Assembly (NCBI GenBank): GCA_905479985.1
Contig: CAJQOM010000008.1
Location: 38,861 to 102,860 of the forward strand
Source: an uncultured Gammaproteobacteria bacterium
GTDB taxonomy: Bacteria; Pseudomonadota; Gammaproteobacteria; Nitrosococcales; Methylophagaceae
DNA: 64,000 nucleotides
Reading direction: 5' to 3'
Part shown: one piece after another, positions 37,866-48,846 of the stretch
How positions within the stretch are numbered: position 1 is the stretch's first letter
How the letters are laid out: every line of letters starts with the position of its first letter
Notes under the pieces: generated by a model
Told to the model about the DNA's origin: nothing
The model's database searches: none
What the model saw: the letters and a program-made list of their open reading frames with translations, nothing else
Program-made: the position numbers and the translations under genes

Positions 37866-40102
37866 TGGCTGAAAAGAAACAACCAATAACAAGTACCACG
37901 AAAATCCCTTCTCGTAGAGCGACGATCAATAAAGATGGCGTAAAACAAACACGAACACGAACACGAACGCGCTACAACACCTCACCCGTTGCGACGTCGG
38001 TTAAGTCACATATAGACATTGTCGAAGACAACTTTAGTTTTTTAACAACAAAAGGTGAATTATTAGCCGCACGCTTTTTTGAGCGATTACTAGAACAAAA
38101 TCCCGACATGGCGCCGTTATTTGATGGCGTATCACTTGATGGTCAGCAAAAGAAGTTTTTTGCATCGTTAGTGTTGATTGTCCAGAGCTTGAAGCAACCA
38201 GAAGTACTAGAAGATTATCTACGCAGCTTAGGGGCCAGACATTTCCACTATGGCGTCACAATAGAACACTACCCCATCGTCATTAATAATTTGTTGGCAG
38301 TGATGGCAGAGTTATCTGGCGATAAGTGGACGGCAGAAGTGGATGAAGCTTGGTCGGAAACCATCACTAAAATCACCGATATGATGATGACATCACGCGA
38401 GCCAAAGGTGCAAAAAGAACTGACAACGAATGAATTAGCCCAACTAGAGGATGAGGCACAAATAGAATTAGCACAGCTACGCTCAGCGATAGATGGCATG
38501 AACACACCGGTTATGATGATAAGCCGTGATCTTGTCATTAGCTATGTTAATCAAGCCGCAATTGAGCTGGTGGCCGACAATAAAGAGATGCTAACCCGGC
38601 AATATCCGAGCTTATTAATACGCAATCTGATCGGGACCGATCTCACCTTACTGGATACTGAATTAGCGTCATTAAAAGTGTTCTTATCAGATTTGAATAA
38701 TTTGCCACATCAGCTAGATATCGACATTGGTTCCTTGCGTTTTAGTCTTAAAATTACTGCAATTTTTGATGCCACAGACAATTATGTTGGTAATACAATT
38801 GAATGTATTGATAACGCCGCCTCACAACAACCGCTAGGATCTGATGAAGCGCAATTAATCGCCATAAATAAAGCGATGGCGATGGCCATCTTTGATATGA
38901 ATGGGATCGTCATTGAAGCTAATGATAATTTTGTCCAAACAATGGGTTATACCCAAGCCGACTTGATTGGCCAACACCATCATTTATTAGTTGATGATGC
39001 AACAATGAAGAGCGATGAGTATGCAGCGTTTTGGGCCGGACTTAATAGCGGCCAAAGCGATGCTGACCAATACAAGCGGATAGCCAGAGATGGCCGTGAA
39101 GTCTGGCTCCAAGCTTCCTATACGCCGATACTCGATCATCAAGGGTTGCCGGTGAGTATCATCATGTATGCGATCGATATGACGGAACAAAAGCAACATC
39201 AAATCACGACGGAATCTGTGCTAACGCAAACATCAGTTGTTATGAAAGCACTGTCAGAAGGAGATCTGACGCAACAACTTGAAGTCGACTACGGGGGACG
39301 GTTTACCACATTACAAACAACCATTAACGACACCGTCAAGAAAGTGGCAGATCTGGTAACAGAAACGCAGGCTATTTCGGCCAGTCTTACCGAAAGGGCC
39401 CAAGCCAAGACCGATTTAAGTTCAGATACTGCGCATCAAGCAGCATCGTTAGAAAGGCCATTATCGAACATGGAAGCGCTGGCAGTGCAGAATGCAGACA
39501 AGGCGAATCAAGCCAATGCCCAAGTTAGACAGACATACGAGCAAGCAGAACAAGGCCACCTAACCATTAACAATGCGGTTGATGTGATGGCTGATATAAA
39601 GGCGTCGGGTAAGAAAGTAGCCGACATTATCGGCGTGATTGATGACATTGCTTTCCAGACGAACTTATTGGCATTAAATGCTGCCGTCGAAGCAGCAAGG
39701 TCTGGCAAGCAAGGTCGTGGTTTTGCTGTTGTGGCGTCAGAAATGCGTAGCTTGGCACAACGCTCAGCAGAGACAGTCAAAGAAATCAAAGAACTGATTT
39801 ATCACAGTGGTGAAAAAATCGAAGCAGGATCTTTGCTGATGGGCGAATCAGCACAAACCTTGAATGATATTGTGTCAGGCTCCAAACAGCTGGTGGCCTT
39901 GATGTCGCAGATTGCTATGGGTAGCACGCAACAAACACCAGGCATCGAACAAATAAATGAAGCCGCCGGCCAGATAGCTGAAATGACACAGCAAAATACA
40001 GTGTTGATTGAACAAGCTGCTGCGACAAGTCGATTTTTAGATGAAAAAGGCCGTACCTTGCAAGACCTGTTGGCTTTTTTTGAACGCGATAAGTCAGAGT
40101 AA
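37865..40102 (+). CDS. Soluble globin-PAS-PAS chemoreceptor
   Basis: A 745-residue methyl-accepting chemotaxis protein with no membrane segment. After a basic tail with a Thr-Arg repeat (28-36), residues 45-178 form a bacterial globin domain of the HemAT/globin-coupled-sensor type. His126 in ARHFHYGV is the expected proximal haem ligand, and Gln94/Gln95 lie near the distal side. Two PAS domains follow (about 203-318 and 340-445), the second ending in the usual DMTEQK. A short HAMP-like piece (LSEGDLTQQLEVDYGGRF) leads into the signalling hairpin, with the tip [21 protein letters not shown]. It is probably an oxygen, NO or redox sensor working with the CheW and CheA-like proteins encoded upstream. 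No C-terminal CheR-binding pentapeptide is present. Confidence 0.9.
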   Translation: MAEKKQPITSTTKIPSRRATINKDGVKQTRTRTRTRYNTSPVATSVKSHIDIVEDNFSFLTTKGELLAARFFERLLEQNPDMAPLFDGVSLDGQQKKFFASLVLIVQSLKQPEVLEDYLRSLGARHFHYGVTIEHYPIVINNLLAVMAELSGDKWTAEVDEAWSETITKITDMMMTSREPKVQKELTTNELAQLEDEAQIELAQLRSAIDGMNTPVMMISRDLVISYVNQAAIELVADNKEMLTRQYPSLLIRNLIGTDLTLLDTELASLKVFLSDLNNLPHQLDIDIGSLRFSLKITAIFDATDNYVGNTIECIDNAASQQPLGSDEAQLIAINKAMAMAIFDMNGIVIEANDNFVQTMGYTQADLIGQHHHLLVDDATMKSDEYAAFWAGLNSGQSDADQYKRIARDGREVWLQASYTPILDHQGLPVSIIMYAIDMTEQKQHQITTESVLTQTSVVMKALSEGDLTQQLEVDYGGRFTTLQTTINDTVKKVADLVTETQAISASLTERAQAKTDLSSDTAHQAASLERPLSNMEALAVQNADKANQANAQVRQTYEQAEQGHLTINNAVDVMADIKASGKKVADIIGVIDDIAFQTNLLALNAAVEAARSGKQGRGFAVVASEMRSLAQRSAETVKEIKELIYHSGEKIEAGSLLMGESAQTLNDIVSGSKQLVALMSQIAMGSTQQTPGIEQINEAAGQIAEMTQQNTVLIEQAAATSRFLDEKGRTLQDLLAFFERDKSE

Positions 40103-40190
40103 GTAGCAAGAAGATTGAACTCCCATTGGCTGATATCTGGTGGCCTTGGGATGACCAAGGGTGTTATGCCATATGAGCTAAGTCGTTAAT
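40103..40190. other. Intergenic segment before fliK
   Basis: A 6-bp inverted repeat CCTTGG/CCAAGG (40144-40149, 40155-40160) with a 5-base loop is the only structure. It lacks a T-tract; it might close the receptor operon or bind an activator upstream of the fliK promoter. Confidence 0.3.
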
Positions 40191-40208
40191 TTGGTACATT
40201 TATTGCTT
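40191..40208 (+). promoter_or_regulatory. Sigma-54 promoter of fliK
   Basis: TTGGTACATTTATTGCTT has GG at 40193-40194 and GC at 40205-40206 with 10-base spacing and a TTGC -12 element. It lies 51 bases before the fliK ATG. Confidence 0.78.
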
Positions 40209-40258
40209 ATTTTCTGGGTGAGAAGTTGGTCTAATCGCTATCGAAGTAGGGAAGTAAG

Positions 40259-41878
40259 ATGAATCATGATTTTTTGCTTAAAACAGAAACACCGGTTGCC
40301 CCTGTTCAAGGGGCCAAAAAACAGCCGTTTTCTAATAATGAGAATGAGGCGAAAGCCGAGTTAAAACAAGCGTTCTCATCAGAATTAGGTAAGCAAATAG
40401 ATAAGCAGGAACCCGTCAATAAAGTATCAGAAAAAAGTGAGGTGGCGGCAGGTTCTGTTGAAAGTCCAGCCCCCACGTCATCAGAAAAAGCGGAAGTCGC
40501 GTTAGATGAAAACGGCAAACCATTGCCAACTGAAGATGAAATTGCAGAAAATTTTGTAACACAGTTATTGAGTGATATTGATGGCGATCCAGAATTGAAG
40601 CAAGAACTGACGCGTCTTATTCAACAATTCGTTAACACAACACTTAACGAAGAGGCGCCCGAACAAAGTCTAGAAAAAAGTCTCGTCACGTTGGTATCTC
40701 AGCTGGTAAAAGCAGGCCTTGGTAAAAATGAGGCTGGTGATGAGCAATCGACTAGTAAATTAGCGAATAAAGACAATGCGGTAGTATTAAAAGAAACAAC
40801 GCAAGCGACGATTAACGCTTTGCTGGGCACAACGACTGCTAAGCAAGCTGATGACACCAGTGCAGAACGAGTGATAGGTCAAAAAACAGCCTTGGCTAAT
40901 CAAGTCTCGGCAGTCCTTAATCCACCGTCACAAAAATCAGACCAACTTGAACGCGTACAGTCGGTTTTACAATACATTAGAGACGTTGTGACCAAAGAAA
41001 TCGGACCGGGTTCAGAGCAGAAAAGTGACAAAGTCGCCTTGATTGCTGAATTAGTGAAGAAAATTGTGCCTGAAAAGAGCCAGCCTGCTGCTCAAACGGC
41101 ATTACGGACTCAGTTACCAGATGCTGCAGCACCATCACAACTCACGCAATTAAGACCCGATATTCTACAAGCTTTACCGAATAAGCCCTTGGGATCGACG
41201 ATAACGACCTTAAATCCGAATGTGGCTGAAATAACGCCATTAGGGAATGCAAAAACAGATATCATTAATTTAGATGATAAACGGGCTGAACGAATCATCC
41301 AGCTAGTCGATTTATTAAAACCTGCCAAGGTCGACGAACAACAGCTTCGTCCGGTTAATTTTGATAAGGCCGCACCGACTGCGGTAACTAATACACCCAC
41401 GACGACATTAGCGACCGCATCAAAAGCAGCGTTGCCTTCTTTAGATATTCAGCCATCAATACAAAGTAAAGCGTGGAGCCGAGTCTTAAGCAGCCGTGTG
41501 GTTTGGATGGCAAGTGAAGGCGTTCAACAAGCGACACTAAGATTGAATCCGGCCAATCTTGGGCCAGTTGAAGTCCGCTTGCATGTTCAAAATGAACAAG
41601 CCAACGTCACGTTTATTGCTCAAAATGCAGCGACCAGAGATGCATTAGAACAAGCATTACCGAGGCTACGTGAAAGTTTTGTTGAAAATGGTTTAGACTT
41701 GGCTGATGCGGATGTGTCAGATCAAGCATCACATGAAACAAATGAAGACGAAGCACGAAATAATAAGGACGACCAGAATGGCGATGTTATTGCTACGTCT
41801 GGCAGCGAGCAAGGTGCTGAGCAATCAGGAACTGATGCTAAGAGCAACGGTGAGCTAGGAGTCAATGTTTACGCCTAG
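40259..41878 (+). CDS. fliK: Flagellar hook-length control protein FliK
   Basis: Secreted molecular ruler that sets hook length and switches export specificity. The 539-residue protein has a long low-complexity, Lys/Glu/Gln/Ala-rich N-terminal part and the conserved C-terminal Flg_hook domain (about 395-490) with [20 protein letters not shown] and [14 protein letters not shown] polar, acidic tail follows. It lies far from flgD-flgE here, behind its own sigma-54 promoter. Confidence 0.92.
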   Translation: MNHDFLLKTETPVAPVQGAKKQPFSNNENEAKAELKQAFSSELGKQIDKQEPVNKVSEKSEVAAGSVESPAPTSSEKAEVALDENGKPLPTEDEIAENFVTQLLSDIDGDPELKQELTRLIQQFVNTTLNEEAPEQSLEKSLVTLVSQLVKAGLGKNEAGDEQSTSKLANKDNAVVLKETTQATINALLGTTTAKQADDTSAERVIGQKTALANQVSAVLNPPSQKSDQLERVQSVLQYIRDVVTKEIGPGSEQKSDKVALIAELVKKIVPEKSQPAAQTALRTQLPDAAAPSQLTQLRPDILQALPNKPLGSTITTLNPNVAEITPLGNAKTDIINLDDKRAERIIQLVDLLKPAKVDEQQLRPVNFDKAAPTAVTNTPTTTLATASKAALPSLDIQPSIQSKAWSRVLSSRVVWMASEGVQQATLRLNPANLGPVEVRLHVQNEQANVTFIAQNAATRDALEQALPRLRESFVENGLDLADADVSDQASHETNEDEARNNKDDQNGDVIATSGSEQGAEQSGTDAKSNGELGVNVYA

Positions 41879-41907
41879 CCAATTCAGTCTGGTCTGCGGA
41901 GACAATG

Positions 41908-43101
41908 ATGTTGAAATTAGAAAACTATTCATTAAAACAGCGAATGCAAATCGTCGCCATTATTGGCGTTATAGGCTTATTCCTGTTAACGATTCTGTAT
42001 TGGGTGCTGGGCGATTCAGGAATAACCCATGCTAAGCAAAGTTTAATAGGTTTAATCTTTACCGTAATAGTGAGTATTGCACTTTATATATCTGCCACTA
42101 TTTTGGGAAATTTTGGTGCTAAAAGAGCAGGGGTGCTTGTTGAAGGCATTCAAAGTATTAAAAAAGGTGATTTATCAAAAGAAATCACCATTTCAGGCAA
42201 AAGTGATTTTAGCTGGATGGCCTTCGAGTTAGACAGTGCCAGGAAAAACATGTCGGCATTAGTCCATACCTTAATTGGCGGCGTGTCCCAATTAGACACA
42301 GCATCGAAAAACATGGCTGAAATAAGTCAAGAAACAGTTAATGGTGTCTTGACACAACAAACTGAAACCAGCCAAGTCGCGACAGCGATGACTGAAATGA
42401 CGGCATCGGTCCAAGAAGTAGCAAGAACGGCTGAGCACACGGCAGAAGCCGCTCACAATGCTGATGATGAAGCTCAAGCCGGTAAGAGAGTTGTTAACGA
42501 AACAATGGGTTCAATTGGTGCTTTAGCGGAAGAAGTTGAACAAGCAGCAGAAACATTAAATAGTTTAGAGACTGATATTATTAATATTGGTGCGATTGTT
42601 GATGTGATTCGGAGCATTACAGAGCAAACCAACTTATTGGCATTGAATGCAGCCATTGAAGCAGCTAGAGCAGGTGAGCATGGTCGTGGTTTTGCTGTTG
42701 TAGCCGACGAAGTGAGAACGCTAGCTGCGAGAACGCAATCATCGACACATGAAATTGAAGAAATGGTCGGCCGACTACAAATAGGGGCTGAGGCTGCTGT
42801 TAGAGTAATGAACGAGGGTCGTGAAAGCGCCAAAAATAGTGTTGAAAAAGCAGCGCAAGCAGGGACGGCATTGGATTCCATTGCATCAATGATCAGTAAA
42901 ATGGATGAAATGAGCGCCGCAATTTCTAGTGCAGCGAATGAGCAATCAGCCGTTGCTGAAAATATTAACCAAGGTATTGTGAAGATTAGCCAAATTGCAG
43001 AGCATACAGCAGAAGGGGCAAATCAATCCTCAGCCGCGGTCAGTACAATGTCATCATTGTCAGGGCAACTGCAAGAAGCCGCTAGCAAATTTAAAGTATA
43101 G
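41908..43101 (+). CDS. Methyl-accepting chemotaxis protein with minimal periplasmic part
   Basis: A 397-residue receptor. Two hydrophobic segments (about 14-34 and 44-66) are separated by only about 10 residues ([10 protein letters not shown]), so there is no periplasmic sensor domain. A HAMP-like region ([15 protein letters not shown]) and a standard signalling hairpin with [21 protein letters not shown] follow. Such receptors may sense membrane state, energy or an intracellular partner. ATG 41908 is preferred over the adjacent ATG 41905 because of spacing from GGAG. It follows fliK by about 30 bases and is probably cotranscribed with it. Confidence 0.9.
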   Translation: MLKLENYSLKQRMQIVAIIGVIGLFLLTILYWVLGDSGITHAKQSLIGLIFTVIVSIALYISATILGNFGAKRAGVLVEGIQSIKKGDLSKEITISGKSDFSWMAFELDSARKNMSALVHTLIGGVSQLDTASKNMAEISQETVNGVLTQQTETSQVATAMTEMTASVQEVARTAEHTAEAAHNADDEAQAGKRVVNETMGSIGALAEEVEQAAETLNSLETDIINIGAIVDVIRSITEQTNLLALNAAIEAARAGEHGRGFAVVADEVRTLAARTQSSTHEIEEMVGRLQIGAEAAVRVMNEGRESAKNSVEKAAQAGTALDSIASMISKMDEMSAAISSAANEQSAVAENINQGIVKISQIAEHTAEGANQSSAAVSTMSSLSGQLQEAASKFKV

Positions 43102-43133
43102 AGGTAAAGTGCTAGCCTTTTATCTAAGGCTGG
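43102..43133. terminator. Possible bidirectional hairpin between the receptor gene and pyrF
   Basis: AGCCTT (43114-43119) and AAGGCT (43126-43131) form a 6-bp stem with a 6-base loop around the pyrF stop, between convergent genes. T-tracts are poor on both sides. Confidence 0.35.
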
Positions 43134-43812
43134 CCTCAATTGCTTCGAGTGCTTGCATCGGATTGTTGGCGCCAGTAATTGGGCGACCAATAACCAAATA
43201 ACTACTCCCTGCTGCCACGGCTTCTGCCGGTGTCATCGTGCGGTGCTGATCGCCTGTGTCACTATTAGCAGGGCGAATGCCCGGTGTGACTAATTGAAAT
43301 TGTTCGCCATGTTGCGTGCGTAATTGCATGGCTTCTTGAGCCGAACAGACGACGCCATCTAAGCCACTTTGATCAGCTAATTGAGCCAAACGTAATACGG
43401 TATCGCTTATTGTGCCGGTCAAACCAATATGCTGAAAAGTAGCTTCATCCATACTGGTCAATAAGGTGACACCGATGAGCAAAGGCCGGTTTTCATCTTG
43501 GGCCAAAGCATCACGTGCCGCTGTCATCATCGCTGGGCCGCCCAAAGTATGTACATTCATCATCCAAACACCCAAATCGGCAGCAGCCCGACAGGCTTTG
43601 GCAACCGTAGTCGGAATATCGTGATATTTTAAATCTAAGAAAATATCAAAGCCAGCTGTTGTCAATTGCTCAACAACACGCGGACCAGAACGTGTGAATA
43701 ATTCTTTACCCACTTTGAGTTTGCAGCGCTGTGGATCGAGCTGGTTTGCAAGTGCAACCGCGGCATCCATTGTCGGGTAATCCAGTGCGACAATGATTTT
43801 CGAATCTGACAT
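43120..43812 (-). CDS. pyrF: Orotidine 5'-phosphate decarboxylase PyrF
   Basis: Last step of UMP synthesis: decarboxylates OMP. The 230-residue TIM-barrel protein shows IIVALDYPT at the N-terminus and the catalytic [13 protein letters not shown] (Asp-Lys-Asp network), then GVVCSAQEA and TPGIRP. It is divergent from tgt, with about 120 bases between the starts that hold both promoters. Confidence 0.97.
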   Translation of the reverse strand: MSDSKIIVALDYPTMDAAVALANQLDPQRCKLKVGKELFTRSGPRVVEQLTTAGFDIFLDLKYHDIPTTVAKACRAAADLGVWMMNVHTLGGPAMMTAARDALAQDENRPLLIGVTLLTSMDEATFQHIGLTGTISDTVLRLAQLADQSGLDGVVCSAQEAMQLRTQHGEQFQLVTPGIRPANSDTGDQHRTMTPAEAVAAGSSYLVIGRPITGANNPMQALEAIEASLR

Positions 43813-43853
43813 GGTGGCTTCCTTCGTAAAACGTCAACCAGATCCTACCTTAA

Positions 43854-45044
<1,191 letters not shown>

Positions 45045-45123
45045 GCCAACGAACTATCAAGGCCAGCAGTGCTGTGTCATAATCGCATTCTTTTTATATT
45101 ACGTGTCAAGTTGAGGAAGTATG

Positions 45124-45453
45124 ATGGATTTTTTCATTTCGCCAGCATTTGCAGAGGGCGGCGCAGCAGTCGGCTCACCAGGAATGTTAGATTTCTTGTT
45201 CCCAGTCGCTTTGTTGGTTTTGTTCTATTTTATGTTAGTTCGCCCACAATCAAAGCGTGCTAAAGAACACCGCGAAATGCAATCAGCCTTATCTAAAGGC
45301 GATGAAGTTGTGACCGATGGCGGACTCATGGGCAAAATTATGGAAATTGGCGAGCATGCCATTTTAGTGCAACTTGCTGACAATCTTGAAGTCAAAGTAC
45401 GTCGAGAAGCCATCAGCTCAGTGCTACCAAAAGGCACATTGAAAAAGCTGTAA
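45124..45453 (+). CDS. yajC: Sec translocon accessory protein YajC
   Basis: Small inner-membrane protein of the SecDF-YajC complex. The 109-residue protein has one membrane segment (about 22-40, FLFPVALLVLFYFMLVRPQ) with the RPQ signature, then a basic cytoplasmic domain (KGDEVVTDGGLMGKI). Adjacent ATGs lie at 45121 and 45124; GAGGA is better spaced for 45124. It sits between tgt and secD as in most proteobacteria. Confidence 0.95.
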   Translation: MDFFISPAFAEGGAAVGSPGMLDFLFPVALLVLFYFMLVRPQSKRAKEHREMQSALSKGDEVVTDGGLMGKIMEIGEHAILVQLADNLEVKVRREAISSVLPKGTLKKL

Positions 45454-45504
45454 CGAAGGAACGTCAGTCAGAAATGACGTCTAACAGCGTTTAGGAAACC
45501 CAAA

Positions 45505-47358
45505 ATGAATCACTATCCCGCGTGGAAAAACGCATTGGTATTGGCAGTCATCATAATTGGTGGATTGTTTGCCATGCCGAATTTGTTCGATAAAGATCCA
45601 GCAGTACAAGTCTCAGCAGGTCGTTATGGCAGCATAGATCTTGAGCTGATGAGCCAGGTTGAAACCGCTTTAAAAGCGCAGTCAATTAACTACACGCGTG
45701 CAGAACTACAAGATAATCGTCTGCTAGTTCGCCTGACTGATAATGAAACCCAGCTGCAAGCGCAAGAAGTACTTAAGAATGAAATAAAAGGCGATTACAC
45801 GATTGCCTTGAATCTCGCATCGACCACACCATCATGGCTATCGTCGCTGGGTGCTGAAGCGATGAACCTCGGCTTGGATTTACGGGGCGGCGTTCACTTC
45901 TTAATGGAAGTGGATATGGAAGCAGCAGTTAAATTGTCGTTAGAAAGCTTTGCCAGCGAATTCCGAGCGCTATTACGCGATGAAAAGATTCGCTACAAAA
46001 AAATCAAGGTTGAAGCAGATAAAATCGTCATTAGTTTTCGTAGCGCAGAACACCGTGATAGTGCTTTAGCCAAAATAAAAGACGATTATAACGATCTTGA
46101 AATAGCAGCGCTTGAATTGGGTACGACGCCAGCTCTGACAGTGGGTTTAACAGAAGTGTTAATTCGCGAGACCAAGAACACAGCATTACAACAAAACATC
46201 ATTACATTACGTAACCGGATTAATGAATTAGGTGTTGCAGAACCGACAGTGCAACAGCAGGGCGATAGCCGTATTGTGGTGCAACTGCCGGGTGTTCAAG
46301 ACACCGCGCAAGCCAAGAAAATTTTGGGGGCAACAGCCACCTTAGAATTCCGCCTAGTTGATTTTGAACATGATGCACAAGATGCGATTAATGGTCGTGT
46401 ACCCCCCAATTCAAAATTGTATTATCACCGAAATGGTCAACCTTACTTGTTGAAAAACCAAGTGATGCTAACAGGTGAGCACATTATCAATTCGAGATCG
46501 ACGCTTGATGCGGATTCAGGCACACCGGCGGTATCAGTGACATTGGATGGCAAAGGCGCGCGTATTTTCAGCAATGTCACTGGCGATAATGTCGGTAATC
46601 CGATGGCTGTTGTGTTTATCGAGTCAAAAACAGAAACCCGTAAGATTGATGGCGAAATGGTCAAAGTCCGTCGCCAACTGCCACAAATTATCAGTGTCGC
46701 GACGATTCAATCCCAATTGTCCAAGAAATTCCAAATCACCGGTTTAGATTCAGGTGCAGAAGCGAGCGAACTGGCTTTGCTCCTCCGAGCAGGTGCATTA
46801 GCAGCACCCATTGAAATCGTTGAAGAACGAACGGTCGGTCCGAGCTTGGGTCAAGATAATATTGATAAAGGCTTTCAATCGGTCATGATCGGCTTTGCTT
46901 TTGTATTGGTCTTTATGATCATTTGGTACCGTGTTTTTGGTGCGGTGGCGAATATTGCCCTAGCAGCTAATCTGGTTTTGATTGTCGCTTTACTCTCATT
47001 ATTACAAGCGACATTAACCTTGCCGGGTATCGCTGGTATCGTATTAACCGTCGGTATGGCGGTGGATGCCAATGTCCTTATCTTTGAGCGAATCAGAGAA
47101 GAGCTACGGGTCGGCAACAGTCCTCAGGCGAGTATTGATGCGGGTTATAGCAAGGCATTTTCAACCATTGCCGATGCGAATATCACCACCTTAATTGCAG
47201 CCATTGTGCTCTTTAGTTTTGGGACCGGTTCCATTAAAGGTTTTGCGGTCACATTATCTCTCGGCATCCTAACGTCCATGTTCACTGCGATTGTAGGAAC
47301 ACGTGCTGCAGTCAACCTAATTTACGGCCGACAAAATCGACCTAAACTGTCTATTTAA
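45505..47358 (+). CDS. secD: Protein translocase subunit SecD
   Basis: Uses the proton-motive force to help pull preproteins through SecYEG. The 617-residue protein has one N-terminal membrane segment (8-26), the periplasmic P1 region with LGLDLRGGVHFLMEVD, and five C-terminal segments with IVLTVGMAVDANVLIFERIREE, the RND signature. Length matches E. coli SecD (615). Confidence 0.97.
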   Translation: MNHYPAWKNALVLAVIIIGGLFAMPNLFDKDPAVQVSAGRYGSIDLELMSQVETALKAQSINYTRAELQDNRLLVRLTDNETQLQAQEVLKNEIKGDYTIALNLASTTPSWLSSLGAEAMNLGLDLRGGVHFLMEVDMEAAVKLSLESFASEFRALLRDEKIRYKKIKVEADKIVISFRSAEHRDSALAKIKDDYNDLEIAALELGTTPALTVGLTEVLIRETKNTALQQNIITLRNRINELGVAEPTVQQQGDSRIVVQLPGVQDTAQAKKILGATATLEFRLVDFEHDAQDAINGRVPPNSKLYYHRNGQPYLLKNQVMLTGEHIINSRSTLDADSGTPAVSVTLDGKGARIFSNVTGDNVGNPMAVVFIESKTETRKIDGEMVKVRRQLPQIISVATIQSQLSKKFQITGLDSGAEASELALLLRAGALAAPIEIVEERTVGPSLGQDNIDKGFQSVMIGFAFVLVFMIIWYRVFGAVANIALAANLVLIVALLSLLQATLTLPGIAGIVLTVGMAVDANVLIFERIREELRVGNSPQASIDAGYSKAFSTIADANITTLIAAIVLFSFGTGSIKGFAVTLSLGILTSMFTAIVGTRAAVNLIYGRQNRPKLSI

Positions 47359-47367
47359 GGTGCCAAC

Positions 47368-48315
47368 ATGCAATTATTAAATAAAAAAACCAACTTTAAC
47401 TTCATGTCTAAACGGAAGATTGCAGCCGTTTTTTCACTATTGTTAATATTGGCATCGATTGGTTCTTTAATCACACAAGGCCTGAACTTCGGTATTGATT
47501 TTACCGGCGGTACGATGATTGAACTGTCTTATGAAGAAGACGTTAAATTAGAAAATATCAGAACAAAGTTAGAGCAAAATGGCTATGGCGATGCCATCGT
47601 ACAGAACTTTGGTTCAATACATGATGTGCTCATCCGTTTGCCGGTTCACGCAAGTGAAAACATGGCAGAGTTAAGCAATCGGATTGTCGCAGCATTACAA
47701 GCTGATCATGATTCGGCCATCGATGTTCGTCGTGTCGAATTCGTTGGCCCACAGGTGGGTGAAGAATTAACAGAGCAAGGTGGTCTTGCAATGTTATATG
47801 CCTTATTTGGGATTTTGATTTACGTCTCTTTTCGTTTTGAATACCGCTTTGCGATAGGTTCTGTCGTCGCATTAGTGCACGACGTTATCCTGACATTAGG
47901 GTTTTTCTCAGTCTCACAATTAGAATTTGATCTGACGGTATTAGCAGCAATATTGGCGATCATTGGTTACTCGCTCAATGACACCATTGTGGTGTTTGAT
48001 AGGATAAGGGAGACCTTCCTGAAAGTGCGAAAAGGCACGTCAGAAGAAATCGTTAATCGGGCGCTCAATGACACTTTAAGCAGAACATTGATGACCTCGT
48101 TGACCACCTTATTGGTTGTGACTTCCTTATTTGTGTTTGGTGGCGAAGTGATTCATGCCTTTTCTATTGCCTTATTACTGGGTATTTTGATTGGTACTTA
48201 CTCTTCAATTTACATTGCGAGTAACACCATTCTCTTTATGGGCGTGAGTAAAGCAGATCTGATGCCGGTAGAAAAAGATGATGAAGATATCAATGAAGAT
48301 GGCAGCGTCGTTTAA
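47368..48315 (+). CDS. secF: Protein translocase subunit SecF
   Basis: Partner of SecD. The 315-residue protein has six membrane segments, the motif NFGIDFTGGTMIEL after the first, and GYSLNDTIVVFDRIRE typical of SecF. It begins 9 bases after secD and is followed by a strong terminator. Confidence 0.97.
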   Translation: MQLLNKKTNFNFMSKRKIAAVFSLLLILASIGSLITQGLNFGIDFTGGTMIELSYEEDVKLENIRTKLEQNGYGDAIVQNFGSIHDVLIRLPVHASENMAELSNRIVAALQADHDSAIDVRRVEFVGPQVGEELTEQGGLAMLYALFGILIYVSFRFEYRFAIGSVVALVHDVILTLGFFSVSQLEFDLTVLAAILAIIGYSLNDTIVVFDRIRETFLKVRKGTSEEIVNRALNDTLSRTLMTSLTTLLVVTSLFVFGGEVIHAFSIALLLGILIGTYSSIYIASNTILFMGVSKADLMPVEKDDEDINEDGSVV

Positions 48316-48334
48316 GATAAGAAAGTATAGACAT

Positions 48335-48364
48335 AAAAAAAGCCCGATTTAATCGGGCTTTTTT
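48335..48364 (+). terminator. Strong intrinsic terminator after secF
   Basis: AAAAAGCCCGATT and its complement AATCGGGCTTTTT form a GC-rich stem flanked by A- and T-tracts, with a very short loop. The symmetry allows termination in both directions, serving secF and the small reverse gene. Confidence 0.92.
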
Positions 48365-48393
48365 ATGGCTTAAATTTAGGTAATTCGGTCGTT

Positions 48394-48612
48394 TTATAAG
48401 GCCATTGCTTTATGTTCTGGTCGGCAGGTCTCAACTGTTTTTAAACGACTATGGCGGCGTACCGGCAACTCAGTCGGACGCGCGGTCTCGACACTTAATA
48501 CTCGCATACCACTAAGATTGCTATTAAAGCTCGCGAAAGTGGCAAACTCTTCTAGCCCTTCCATAATGTTTCGGGTCTCGAGTTCCATTGATTTTTTATT
48601 TGATGGTGTCAT
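48394..48612 (-). CDS. Small hypothetical protein, 72 residues
   Basis: I do not recognise this protein. The ATG at 48612 (MTPSNKKSMELE) is preferred over an upstream start at 48654 because an AAGAGG ribosome-binding site lies 7 bases before it. The product is soluble and basic near its C-terminus, with many Arg, Thr and Glu residues (LSVETARPTELPVRRHSRLKT). It has no membrane segment or cysteine pair. It lies alone between the secF terminator and mpl, oriented against both. Confidence 0.6.
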   Translation of the reverse strand: MTPSNKKSMELETRNIMEGLEEFATFASFNSNLSGMRVLSVETARPTELPVRRHSRLKTVETCRPEHKAMAL

Positions 48613-48846
48613 AACGAGCCTCTTTGTTATACCCATTAACGGCACAAGCAACAATTTCTTGAGTAATAATTCGTCAGAATGATGGAGATCATAGCGCTAT
48701 TTAATAACAAATGACGTGACCAAACTCTGCTTTGTGCCTGATTTCTTTAGGGCATCTCAGGCAAGGGTGTGAAATCAGCGACTTTACTTTATTATCAAGT
48801 GAATGACGGTCAAACAAATAAATAAATTAAAGACGAGAAGATAAAG

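Noticed and set aside
37865..38000. ACACGA repeats as a CRISPR or satellite-like array
   Set aside because: Only a few short units occur within the coding sequence, giving a Thr-Arg run; there are no spacers.
45069..45263. A 64-codon ORF overlapping the start of yajC
   Set aside because: It overlaps yajC in another frame, and yajC has the membrane segment, RPQ motif and conserved synteny.
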